NCBI GenBank assembly: GCA_033064195.1
Contig: JARBJD010000003.1
Coordinates: forward strand, 744,001-808,000
DNA from: Blattamonas nauphoetae
Taxonomy: Eukaryota; Preaxostyla; Oxymonadida
Length of the DNA stretch: 64,000 bases
Direction: 5' to 3'
The notes below the pieces were generated by a model that made no database searches, had not been told where the DNA came from, and saw only the letters and a list, made by a program, of their open reading frames with translations. A program made the position numbers and the translations under genes. Positions 12,329 through 22,251 of the stretch are shown here, in pieces. Every line of letters begins with the position of its first letter. Positions within the stretch are counted from its first letter, which is position 1.

Positions 12329-12910
12329 TCATGATTTTAAGTAACCAGCATGGAAGAGTCCCTCAAAAACTGCATCCGCTTTTTCAGAGAGATTTGATGT
12401 GGTGTTGTCTTCCGATCCGTAACAACAGATCTGAAGGGGGATCTTGCCTTTTGATTGTGATGATCTCGTTGTATTGATGAGGTCAGTGACTTCTGAGCCC
12501 TCCAGAGAATAGCTGCAGCGACAGATCAAGAATTTTCCCTGGATCGGGCGATGATAGTTTATGGTGGCAGTTTGGATAACACAGCCATGGTGTGGAAGAA
12601 GAGACGAAATGAATGACCATCCACAGAGGAGAGCCGCTGTGTAAATTGCTCCTCCAAAAGTACTGCCATGATCATTCATGATATTTGTTGACGGGACTAG
12701 TATCATTTTTGAAAAGGGAAAACATCGAAATCATATTTCAAAGAATTGACGTTGAGGCACACTGACAACCAGAGAGGTCATTGATGAATCATCGATGAAA
12801 ACGTTCAATTCCTGGATATTCATCGCTTCAATCATTGGATTCATGTGAGGAGCTGCTTGTACAATCTCAGTAATACGCTGAGCAATATCTTGTTTTGTTG
12901 ATTCGTTCAT
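12329..12910 (-). CDS. Hotdog-fold thioesterase-like protein (YiiD C-terminal domain type)
   Basis: Two exons, 12910-12751 and 12696-12329, with a 54-nt intron in phase 1, give 175 residues. The core VPQLPSTNIMNDHGSTFGGA followed by IYTAALLCGWSFI resembles the putative thioesterase domain found at the C-terminus of bacterial YiiD (N-x-x-GT-x-FaGSlY...GW). The later ATINYHRPIQGKFLICRC fits the central strands of the hotdog fold. Such proteins hydrolyse acyl-CoA or acyl-ACP thioesters, but the substrate here is unknown. Start chosen at MNESTKQDI, which leaves 50 bases to the divergent WW gene. Family assignment is by motif resemblance only. Confidence 0.7.
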
Positions 12911-12960
12911 GTAGGAAATTTGACGAATGGAACCATCATTTAGTTTTTTGTTTTGTGTCG
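12911..12960. promoter_or_regulatory. 50-base divergent promoter region
   Basis: Only 50 bases separate the chosen ATG codons of the thioesterase gene (leftward) and the WW-domain gene (rightward). This implies a shared bidirectional promoter, or promoter elements inside the coding regions. Confidence 0.45.
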
Positions 12961-13935
12961 ATGCTAACGAATGCAAATGAATGGGTAACTCACACACAAC
13001 CCAATGGAAAAACGTACTATTATCATCTTCTCACACAGAAAAGTACATGGAAAAGGCCACCATGCCTCGACCAAGAAAACGTAAATTTCGAGGTATTAGC
13101 GGAGTTAAAATCGAAAGATAAACAACTTTGGTTGAGAGAGCGAACAAAAACTGGCCGATTTTACTTTTACAATCCGGATACGTTTGAAACACGTTGGGAG
13201 GTCATTCCATCGTCAACATCCATCGAGGAGCATGAAACAAAGGAAGAACACACAGAACAAAAAGTCAACGATGAAGAATCTGATGAAGACAAAGAAATGG
13301 ACAGAGAAGAAGAAACTGATTCATCCGTCAGCGACAATAATTCCGATCAAGAAGACCAGAATCCTCCCCTGCCTCCACAGGATGCATACATGGATGTTCG
13401 GCGCATTCCCGTCGAAGAAATGCAGTTTTCTGACTCGGAAAGTGAAGAACAACTTCCACCAACTCCTCCTCCAAAATCTACCCCTGAATCTCGACATGAT
13501 GCGTTTTTTGATCTTCTCGCAGAGCAAAATGTTTTTACAAGGAGTGACTTCGAACAACAACTCACTCAAATTCAGTTAGATCCAAGATATCAAGAAATGA
13601 GCAAAGTGGACGGGTTTTCTGCGGTCAAATCAACTCTCAAGGAATGGTTATCTCTCATCACTGAAAGAATGGGAACGAGTGAAACAAAGAAGGATCATTC
13701 TGAGAAGAAGGATACTTTCAACACCAGCGACCAAAGAAAGAAGCATCATTCAGAATGGTTGGATGGTGTCTTGAAGAAGTACAAGAGCACAGGAGCTGTA
13801 ACATTCGTATCACATTCTCTCGTTCATCAACTGCTTAAAAGAGAGTATTCCACTCATCCAGAGTTTCTGAAGCTCGAAGATGAAGCTATAAAGAAACAAA
13901 TCAAACGTTTCTGTAAACAAAACTCAATTCGATGA
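12961..13935 (+). CDS. WW- and FF-type domain protein, PRP40/TCERG1-like
   Basis: Intronless, 324 residues. A clear WW domain lies at about residues 5-33: EWVTHTQPNGKTYYYHLLTQ then KSTWKRP. A second WW-like unit follows near residues 50-80: LWLRERTKTGRFYFYNPDTF then ETRWEV. An acidic linker (residues about 85-160) leads to an FF-like helical segment, FDLLAEQNVFTRSDFEQQL with DPRYQEM, and a second helical unit near the C-terminus. This order is that of splicing/transcription factors PRP40 and TCERG1, where WW domains bind proline-rich splicing proteins and FF domains bind the RNA polymerase II tail. It is shorter than both families, so the exact orthology is uncertain. Confidence 0.7.
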   Translation: MLTNANEWVTHTQPNGKTYYYHLLTQKSTWKRPPCLDQENVNFEVLAELKSKDKQLWLRERTKTGRFYFYNPDTFETRWEVIPSSTSIEEHETKEEHTEQKVNDEESDEDKEMDREEETDSSVSDNNSDQEDQNPPLPPQDAYMDVRRIPVEEMQFSDSESEEQLPPTPPPKSTPESRHDAFFDLLAEQNVFTRSDFEQQLTQIQLDPRYQEMSKVDGFSAVKSTLKEWLSLITERMGTSETKKDHSEKKDTFNTSDQRKKHHSEWLDGVLKKYKSTGAVTFVSHSLVHQLLKREYSTHPEFLKLEDEAIKKQIKRFCKQNSIR

Positions 13936-14081
13936 ATTTATTGAATATTTGCCTCCTCTTGCATATTTTTGATACAACAATTTTTTTAAATATGTTTTCT
14001 GTCATCTATGGACAACAGACCCAAGTATCAAATCGTTGGATCTCTGTCCCACCTTTTCTTAAATTCTGAATTCGTTCGCTA

Positions 14082-16313
14082 ATGAGCGCTTCTGCCGTTC
14101 TTCAAACTGTCTCTACACGTGAATCATTGGCTCCAGCATCATTCTCGAGTGATTCATCTACTGTTTTCTTTTCTGAGGGTTCTAAACTGTCCCTCTTCTC
14201 GCCTGCGACGAGACAAGTCATCCGTGAAATTAACGCTCATTCTGATCTCATCACTTCAATTTCTGTTGATGATACAGATCCTTCCGTTGTTTTTACATCT
14301 TCATTAGATCACTCAATCAAAAAATGGAACACAAAAACTGGAGAATGCCTCTTCTCTCACACATTCTCTTCACCTGTTCGATCGGTCTTCTATGTTCACA
14401 CTACGCAAGAATACTTTCTCACTCTCCAAATTTCGCCAACTGAGCAAGTTTTCTCACGTTTTAACCCAGAAACCAAACAACTCACAAACATCATCCGTTC
14501 TTCGTCATTCTCTCGTCCAACCGCCAATAGTACGATCTCTATTATCTGTATTGCATCGGCGCATTTCATTTTCTTTTATTATCCGGACACAAACAAACTT
14601 TTGTACATCGCCGTTACCATCGATTCTGTTCGCCTTAGTTGTGTCGCTATTCACCCAACTGTTGGTATGGTTGCAGCAGGAAATTCAGCGGGTGTGATTC
14701 GCACCTGGGAACTGAAACATGCTTTGAAAATATCGCTAGCAGGAGGCGACTGCATTTGCGATTGGCATCTCTCTCAAAAAGGGACATTTCCACCAATAAC
14801 AAGTATCCATTGGCATAGTTCTGCTGTTCGTGATATGTGTTATTCTCCTGTTGGTGGTCTTCTCCTATCGGTTGGTTCTGAAGGAACAATCGTGATGTGG
14901 AGGACTCAGGATATGGACAACTCCTTCATTCCGCGCCTTGGAGGGCTTCTCACAGGAGTCTCGTTTTCTCCAAATGGCCAAATGATTGCAGTTACTCGCT
15001 CAGGCACAAAAGAGGGCAGTGTACCAGGCTTTTTGATCCTCGACCTGAACTCACTCAGCAAAATCTTCAGCCACGACGCTTTGGGGATGAATCGGAACGG
15101 GAAGCATTTTGGCAACCATCCTCTTTTTGGTCAGGAAAGGGCCACAGGAACAGAATCTGGGCTATTTGTTTGGAGGTCGAGTCCTGACACTGTCCAAATC
15201 GTGAAGGAGGACACATTCTCCCTCCTCGCCACTTATTCGTATTCTTCATCCGCCATCGTCTCATCGACAAACACCCTCGTTTCTGTGCAGCACGCCTTTC
15301 TCACAAACGATACAAACTGGCTTGTTGTGATGACCTCAAGACCAATCGACAACGCCGCCAACCTGTCCATCGACAAGAAACTCGCCGATGAGATAGTGAT
15401 GCACGTGTGGGTGAGAAACGATGAAAACGTGTACGTCCCACACACAATTGTGAACTCTCCCCATTCTAAAACAGTTCTACACGCCGTGCCTCATCCGTCC
15501 CTTCCAGCTTTTGTCACGTGTGGTGTCGACAAGGAAGTCAAAATCTGGGAGTTTGCGAAGGAAACCCTTGCGAGCCCGCAGTTCCACACACATCTCCCAC
15601 TCTCTTCACAAAACACCGATGCAACTGCTCCGATGTGGACGTGTTCGTCTGTTCTGACCTACCGAAATGCCACACCACATTGTGCCGCCTTCTCCACTGT
15701 GGATCGGACAACTCGATTGTTTGTAGGTTTTGGGAATGCGGTTGTTGTTTACGATTATTCACAACGGACCATCCTCACAACACTGCTCCCGTCTCCGTTC
15801 TCGCCTCTCTCTCCGCATTTCACTGTCCTCTCCCACTCCACGACAAAGCCCCTCCTTGCAGGGATCAACAGCGACGGCCTCTCACTCTGGAATACAGAAA
15901 CAAACGATTTGGAGTGGTGTGTGAAAGGTCACTTTCGGTCAGCTGTGTTCTGTGAATCTCGTCATCCGGACAACGCTCAATCAGAGAGTGTCATTGCAGC
16001 AGTGATGACGATAGAAACCAGCACGCCCATGTTCAGACACAACGCAACAAACTTCATCCTCCCCGACAAATACTCACACCTCCTCCAACCACAATCCTAT
16101 CTTTTCTTTTTCTCAACCACTCATTCCGCGTCCTCAGACAGGTCTGATCATGTCCTTGCTTCGATCGGCCTCAATCACGACGCTCTCGACATCTCAACTG
16201 CTCACAGCAACCCCAACGAGTCTCTGGGCGAGCTTCTTGTGGCTACGCAGAAGGGAGAAATCGTCAGGCTATCAGTGTCAACTCTCCTCTCATCGCAGAC
16301 GCCTCTGCAATGA
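14082..16313 (+). CDS. UTP17: WDR75/UTP17-like WD40 protein of the small-subunit processome
   Basis: Intronless, 743 residues, predicted tandem beta-propellers. WD-type blades include VVFTSSLDHSIKKWNTKTGE, then SIHWHSSAVRDMCYSPVGGL with LLSVGSEGTIVMWRTQDMD. The run IHWH...GTIVMWR...FIPRLGGLLTGVSFSP closely parallels WDR75 (HWHHDMVMDLAF...LVEWR...FLPRLGATIEHISVSP). WDR75/Utp17 belongs to the t-UTP complex needed for ribosomal RNA transcription and 18S processing in the nucleolus. The C-terminal half is less conserved. The assignment rests on this block and the overall length. Confidence 0.66.
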   Translation: MSASAVLQTVSTRESLAPASFSSDSSTVFFSEGSKLSLFSPATRQVIREINAHSDLITSISVDDTDPSVVFTSSLDHSIKKWNTKTGECLFSHTFSSPVRSVFYVHTTQEYFLTLQISPTEQVFSRFNPETKQLTNIIRSSSFSRPTANSTISIICIASAHFIFFYYPDTNKLLYIAVTIDSVRLSCVAIHPTVGMVAAGNSAGVIRTWELKHALKISLAGGDCICDWHLSQKGTFPPITSIHWHSSAVRDMCYSPVGGLLLSVGSEGTIVMWRTQDMDNSFIPRLGGLLTGVSFSPNGQMIAVTRSGTKEGSVPGFLILDLNSLSKIFSHDALGMNRNGKHFGNHPLFGQERATGTESGLFVWRSSPDTVQIVKEDTFSLLATYSYSSSAIVSSTNTLVSVQHAFLTNDTNWLVVMTSRPIDNAANLSIDKKLADEIVMHVWVRNDENVYVPHTIVNSPHSKTVLHAVPHPSLPAFVTCGVDKEVKIWEFAKETLASPQFHTHLPLSSQNTDATAPMWTCSSVLTYRNATPHCAAFSTVDRTTRLFVGFGNAVVVYDYSQRTILTTLLPSPFSPLSPHFTVLSHSTTKPLLAGINSDGLSLWNTETNDLEWCVKGHFRSAVFCESRHPDNAQSESVIAAVMTIETSTPMFRHNATNFILPDKYSHLLQPQSYLFFFSTTHSASSDRSDHVLASIGLNHDALDISTAHSNPNESLGELLVATQKGEIVRLSVSTLLSSQTPLQ

Positions 16314-16398
16314 ACACATAATCATTATTCTTTGAATCATTTCACAGAAAAGACGAAATAACACTGGAATAAATAATGAAGTGAAAAACAAGACGTAA

Positions 16399-18251
16399 CT
16401 AGAAAAGGAGGTCATTATCGTCCTCTTTCTTTTCTGCACCCGTCACAGTCGACCAATCCGACTCCTCACTGATGGAATCTTCGTCATCTGCCTGTCTCCG
16501 TGTTCCGCCCAGAACATCGTTCACCAGACTCGACCGCATGTCATCGTTCCAATTCCTCTCGGAAGTTTTCTGATGTTGTGTGGTAGGATCCCGATGCTGT
16601 GTTCTGTTGAAAAGAGGTGAACGCAGAGAAACACCACCTGACGACTTGACAGGTCTCGTGTCTGGAGGATGGAACAGAACACTGTTCGGGTTGGTGATGT
16701 CGTTTCTGCGTGAAGGGTGAAGTGAACGGAGAATGGGCGAGTTGTGTGGAGCTTCTCGAGTTGTTCCAAGGGGTGATTTCTGCTCGACAATAGTCACATC
16801 CAGACGAGATGTGGCTGTTCCTGTCCCTCCCTCCTCTGTGCTCAATTCGTTCAGAGTGTTCCGTGATACACGATACTTGAGCGGCTCATGAGGCCTGTAC
16901 ACGCGTTTCTCTCTCGATTCCCGTTCCGAGTATTGCCGTCTGTCGGTCACTTCCCCATCGCCAGTGAGAGTCTCTGCTGGGGTCTCCATTCGGCCTCTCT
17001 CTTGATCGATGGCAGAGGGCGTTCTGAATGTCTGCGAAGGTGGATGTTCAGATGCTGTTCCACGAACCTTTCCTTCCGCCCTCCACAATCCAATTTCAAT
17101 CATTCGTTTGTTGTGTGCTCCCCAGGCCTGCCCATTCCGATCCACGTCGTTTCTCATCTTTCTGCTCGACAACTGGTTCGACCGCGCCCGTTGCCAGTTC
17201 AGATCCATGTCTGCTTCCGGAGCGTGTGTGGCCCGATGGTGGATGGACGCTCCTGTCGTTGTCTGAGGCGGAGGAGTATCAAAAGCCGACACGCGAGATA
17301 CACTCGTGTGGATGGATCGCCCGGCACTCGAAGCGCGCATGTTGACGGAGTTCCGAGCTGCGCTTGCCCGGACGTCGGCAGATGCAAGCGAATCTCGAGT
17401 TGTCCTTTGTGTCGATGATGTCATCGGGCGAGTTGTCGGGAGTGGGAAGTGATCCTTGATAGCGGTGGATCTTCGCATGCTCCTTGCAGTATTCAGGCTC
17501 CGACGGGACAGCTGAGCGGGGCCTGTGATGACCACATCATTGGCTCCGAGCATGTCACGCTCTTCAGCGTCCTCCTTCTCTTCCATCACCATTGCATTGA
17601 ACCTACTCACTGCAAGCCATTCTGTAGCATTGTCTATGGAGATACCAACTTCTCGCGTTTGTTTGGGAAGCTCTTTGAAAAGATTCTTTTGCGAATACTT
17701 TGCTGCGGCAGCAACAACGGATACACGGTGTGACCGAGTTGTTGATGCTGTTTGTGTTCTTGGATGCTGCCGAGGACGAATCGAATATGCGGTTGTCGGT
17801 CGTAGTTGGTCCGCTTCTGCTGATGAGAAGTCATCTCCGCTTTCTGATACTACTTGTGTTTCTTCTCGAATTTCTGCAGTGGGAATCGATTCAGTGTTCC
17901 CGGTATCGAGTGGTTCATCATATTGTATCTGTTCATCTTCTTCCTGTTTCGAAAGAGTGGCTGGATTGAATGAACATGGGACGAAATCATTGGAAATCTC
18001 TAGAGTCGGCTTGTATAATTTAGGAGCGGGCTTATAGACAACGGCTTGAGGGATATGGTACCGATAAACAGAGATTCCACGTGGGGTGACGAATGTACGC
18101 GAATCTGTTGTTGATGCTCGAATAACCGTTCGTTTTGGACGTTCATTCCCTATTCATAACAAACAAATCGAGAATTAACATATAAAAAGTGTATTGATTC
18201 CATACCAAAGGTATATGAAGTATATCCAGTCCCAGGGCGAGATTTTGACAT
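16399..18251 (-). CDS. Unrecognised 598-residue protein, Ser/Thr/Arg-rich
   Basis: Exon 1 (18251-18206) encodes MSKSRPGTGYTSYTF; a 56-nt intron in phase 1 leads to a single long exon (18149-16399). The sum is 599 codons including the stop. The N-terminal part contains PRGISVYRYHIPQAVVYKPA. The middle and C-terminus are rich in Arg, Ser and Thr, with many basic RS-like and TR-like patches, and the end is acidic (GAEKKEDDNDLLF). No domain is recognised. The second exon lacks usable start codons near its 5' end, so a simple open-frame search would start the protein near 17610 and miss about 195 residues. Confidence 0.7.
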
Positions 18252-18415
18252 TTTGGATGGCCCATGGATAAAACTTTTGATCGACGATTACGTTGAAAAC
18301 AGAATAATTGAGAAGATTATACAACTATATTGATCGTTGATATGAAAAAAATAACACAAAAGAAAACTAGGCTAGCGGTGACTCAAGAAAAACAATGTTG
18401 TGTGGGATGCCGTTG

Positions 18416-20792
18416 TTATCCATCAAGTGGTGGAAGGAGGAGTGCTTCTTCATCGGGAGTGTATGCATCTTTCTTGGTGATTGAATCCATGGTCTCTGAC
18501 GCAATAGTCGATATCACTCTTGATTTCTTGTGGTATCGTTGTTCAATAACGTTCAGGACTTTCATCACTCGCTCTTCTTTCAAACATGGTTGAAGTTTGG
18601 CTGCGATGAGTGAAGGGGAGAAATGATGGAGATGTTGTCATGAATCAGAAGAAATAGTGAGAAAGAAATGGAAGAATGGGTGAAAATGGGACGATAAAGT
18701 ATGGAAAACACACTTTGTGAAGCGAGCAATTGGATGGCTTCCAGACATGTGATGACAATTGTTTTGCAGTTTTTGAGGTAGTACACGAGAGCACGGATGA
18801 GCTGTTTGTATCCATTCTTTGTGGTCAAAAGAACCTTCCAGCGGTTTGATTGGGCAAGGTTCTTCATAATGAGAGCACAGGAACGGACAATCATCCAATT
18901 CTTTTCCATAAAGCGGGACATGACGGTTGGGATGACGAGGGCCGCATTGGCTCGTTCAAATTGTTCATGCGATTCCTCTTAAATGGTAAAATGAGACAAA
19001 GGGACAGAAAATGAGGTTAATGGGAAGAAGAGACTGCTCGCCGAAATCTTCACCAATGCAGAGAGGCACAGTGAGACGATTGTTTTGTCCGAATATTGGA
19101 AGTTGATAAGAGAGAGGAGAGATGTGGTAGCATCACACTTAACGAGCGATGGGATACATTTTTCTTGTGAAAAGTTGATTTGAACAGTTGAAGAAACAAT
19201 ATACCGTGGAGAGAAGCTTCCTTATAAGTGGATGCCAATATACGAAGGGTCGTTTTGTGGTCTTCATCACCGAGTGATTTCACAGCTTTTCCGAGAGCTT
19301 TGGCCATTCCAGTTGCTTCGAATCGATCGATGAGATCATCTATCAAGAGGATGGTAGAATAATGAAATCAATCTCGAAAAAGTGGAAACACACTGTTGTA
19401 AATCAGAGAGGCAAGTCCAATGCATCCATCACGGACAAGGGCAGAGTTTCCGGAGTACCTCTCAATGCAGTTTACGAAGCATTGATCAACACCACATTTT
19501 CGACAGTTCTCACGGCATTCGATTGATGTGGACATAATCACAAGGCACATGAACGCATATTGGACAATTGTCAAGTTACCAGTTTGATGTTTGGAAATTG
19601 TTTTGATGAGATCTGGGGCGATGTTTGCTTGGTCGGCTTCAGTACGAACACGACGGAATGGAATGAGCTTTCGAAGGGCATGGCAGAGAGGTTGTGGAAC
19701 TTGACTATCGGTTGCATGTTTGTTCAGGATTCTGGCGAGTGTGGGGGTGACTGAATTCTCGAGAAGGAACTCCTGAACTTCAGCTGAGCAGAAAAAATGT
19801 GACGAGAGGAAAATGATTGATGTAAGGAAGTCAGCGGAGCGTATAGAATTGAGGGAAGGACGAAGAAATGGAAAGACATGAAACACACGATTGTCAAGCA
19901 TGGTATTAATCAATGTAACACCCTGGAAACAGACATCAGACTCATTGAGATATGTGTTCATTGCACGGACAACTTCCTGGATGGCACCACTGTTGAACAA
20001 GTTTTGGAAGAACGTTTCTGATAGATTAGATAGGAGTAGTGCGTTCGTTGTCGAAGAAAATACACAGAAAAAAGATGGTTGTGTGAAGAAGTGAAAGATA
20101 CCATCGGATGTCAGAATATTGAAGATTTTGATGCAATTGGTGATGAAGGTTCGGTCGGGGGCGAAATGGTTCAATTTTGGGAGAATACTTTCGATAATGC
20201 GTGCATTTCCGGCACGTTCCAGAAATTCCTCTTTAATTGGAAAATGAGGGTGTGTTAAAAGAAATGTCCCAGACTATGATCAAGAAGTGTAATCACCACA
20301 GAGAGCAGCTGGTTGACAAGGGAAACTTTTGAGGGGGCTAATTTTGTGAGTTTTTCCATTAAGACTCCAAGTGCGTTCGATTCGACAAGTTTACTAAGAT
20401 TTTTTGCTGAGATGTAAGAAGTCGGTGTAATCACATGAATGAAAAATACGTCGACGAGAGAGAATGAAGATAATATCTCCCAAATGTTGGACAGTCTGTG
20501 AATCGTCGGTTTCTCTGAATAATTGGATTCAAGATGATGAAGAAACAAAAAGCGACAGACTGCATTGTACTCAAGACAAGTCGAATCAAATCGTCATCAT
20601 CAAGCTCCTCTGAATAAGAAATAACCAACATGTTATCGTATCGAGAGATCAATGTCTTGCATTTGAGACCAAGTCGGCTGTAATTCTTTTGTGCAAGGCA
20701 CATCTTCAAGTTTCCAACAACCAGCTCTAAAATACAGATAAAACAGAAAGTGGAGTAATACCTACTGGAGTAGTTGATGTAAAGAGTGTCAT
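18416..20792 (-). CDS. Armadillo/HEAT-type helical repeat protein, multi-exon
   Basis: Starts at MTLFTSTTPV (exon 1, 20792-20762), joined by a 35-nt intron to ELVVGNLKMCLAQ. Several further exons follow (around 20548-20255, 20174-19368, 19346-19200 and 18921-18720). The last exon begins AKLQPCLKEERVMKVLNVIE and ends LLLPPLDG at TAA (18416-18418). The product is all-helical with armadillo-like units such as GAIQEVVRAMNTYLNES, VQYAFMCLVIMSTSIECREN and SALVRDGCIGLASLIYNS. Most internal introns are about 30 to 150 nt; their exact ends were not all fixed. Armadillo proteins are scaffolds; the partner is unknown. It is divergent from the next gene with 46 bases between ATG codons. Confidence 0.7.
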
Positions 20793-20838
20793 TTATTCGA
20801 CAAGTAGATTCTGATATGATCGTCCCACTATCATTGGA
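20793..20838. promoter_or_regulatory. 46-base divergent promoter region
   Basis: Lies between the ATG codons of the armadillo gene (leftward) and the small acidic protein gene (rightward). The space is too small for two independent conventional promoters, so a bidirectional start region is likely. Confidence 0.4.
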
Positions 20839-21333
20839 ATGACGAAGAAACCGTTTGTGATTATATGAACATCATTCATCTTAAATCATTTCATTTTGAG
20901 ATAATTTTCTTTCTCGACACTTATTTGTCTTTCACACAATTCACTCTCAAACTTTTATTCAGTTCAACTGAACAAGTCATTCGTAAGCTCTTGGTTGACA
21001 CAACTGTCCTAACCACGAAGCTTGAATCTCAATTGGCATTGTATTATTCATCTTTTTCCCATTTATATGTCCTTCAGCTTTGATTTAAACGAAGGAAAGC
21101 CACCTAAAAGTCCTCAGCCAAAACCAAAGAAAAAACAACCGAAACGAAAGAGGGAAGAGGATGAACCGAGAGAAGATGAACTAAATGAGACTCAGCCACC
21201 TGAAGAAGAGGAGGAAGTTCCACAGGAGGAGGAGCACAACGAGGAAGAACAAGGAGAAGAAGAGCAGGATGAAGCAGCAGAAGAAGAAGGTGGTGGTGAT
21301 GAAGAAGAACAGGGAGAACAAGAAGAGAGTTGA
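20839..21333 (+). CDS. Small protein with basic patch and long acidic tail, unknown function
   Basis: Three exons (20839-20852, 20963-21040, 21078-21333) with introns of 110 and 37 nt give 115 residues. It starts MTKKPSTEQVIRKLLVDTTV, a short helix-forming segment that reads on to SQLAFFDLNEGK. Next comes a Lys/Pro-rich stretch (SPQPKPKKKQPKRKREED) and a tail that is mostly Glu with some Gly and Gln, ending GEQEES. A helix, basic patch and polyacidic tail recall small nuclear chaperone or chromatin-associated proteins, but I recognise no family. The first exon is only 14 nt and is inferred from phase and splice signals. Confidence 0.6.
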
Positions 21334-21560
21334 GTTGTGAGTTCATTTTTTCTTCATTTCATCTTTGTCGTTGATTCATACCAACTCCTTCATTTGAACT
21401 TTTTCTCAGCATTCTGAACTACTACTCATCCCTATTACTTCGATTTCTCTGATTTCTGCGTAAATCGATCAGGCAATCATGGATCTTGTCGTTGTTTCCT
21501 CATTTCAGTGTTTTTCTTGAGGGAGAATCGATCTGCCCCAAGAAACGTTTTTGTCGTATA

Positions 21561-22119
21561 ATGGAAAAGGAACAGTTTGATATAGATGAACATGGAACAC
21601 TTCGAGTGATGCCCACTGCTAAGGCAGATCAGTGCGCCGGATTTATTGAGCAGGCTCAAACATTCCACACCAGTATGCCAAAACATCGTTCAATCATGTC
21701 CTACCTCCTTCAATTTCATCAATATGACGTTCCCATCCAAATACTGTCGTTTTATTCACGTAGAAATCAACACTTTCATTGATACAATTGGCAATTATGT
21801 CGAATATGTCGACAAATTGGGTACTAAAACTGAAGGCGAAAAAACAAGGGTATGAACTCTTCTATTGGAGAATCTCTATCATCCTTCCTCATATCTTGTT
21901 TCTGTTGGAATCGTGTTTTGAAAGGCAATGGGCTTTCGCAATCAAGTCGGAAACCGTTCAGAATCAATGCAACGAGAAAAACTCGAGCTTGAGAGCATGA
22001 TCCAGGACAGGTCACGAGAGCTACAAAGATTACAAGCTGAGCTTAGTTCTCTCGTTGCTGTTGAGCAGCAGCAACAAGCTTTAGTTCACTCTTTGGTTTC
22101 AATGGAATATCAAGAATAG
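21561..22119 (+). CDS. IFT20: Intraflagellar transport protein IFT20
   Basis: Subunit of IFT complex B that links Golgi-derived membrane cargo to the flagellum. Three exons, 21561-21672, 21764-21849 and 21925-22119, with 91- and 75-nt introns, give 130 residues, close to the 132 of human IFT20. The N-terminus reads FDIDEHGTLRVMPTAKADQC (compare FDELNKLRVLDPEVTQQT). The middle is INTFIDTIGNYVEYVDKLG followed by EGEKTRAMGFRNQVGNRSES, and the C-terminal coil has LELESMIQDRSRELQRLQAE and VEQQQQALVHSL. This gene is direct evidence that the organism builds a flagellum. Confidence 0.85.
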
Positions 22120-22251
22120 TTCTCGATATTTTTATTTTTGGATCTCTTCATTTCGCCATCATCATTTCTGCAATCTTAGCTCACCTGTAAAATGCATTTT
22201 TCACGGATCAAAGACGTGGATCTGTGATCAAGCCAGTCACGAATTATCCTC

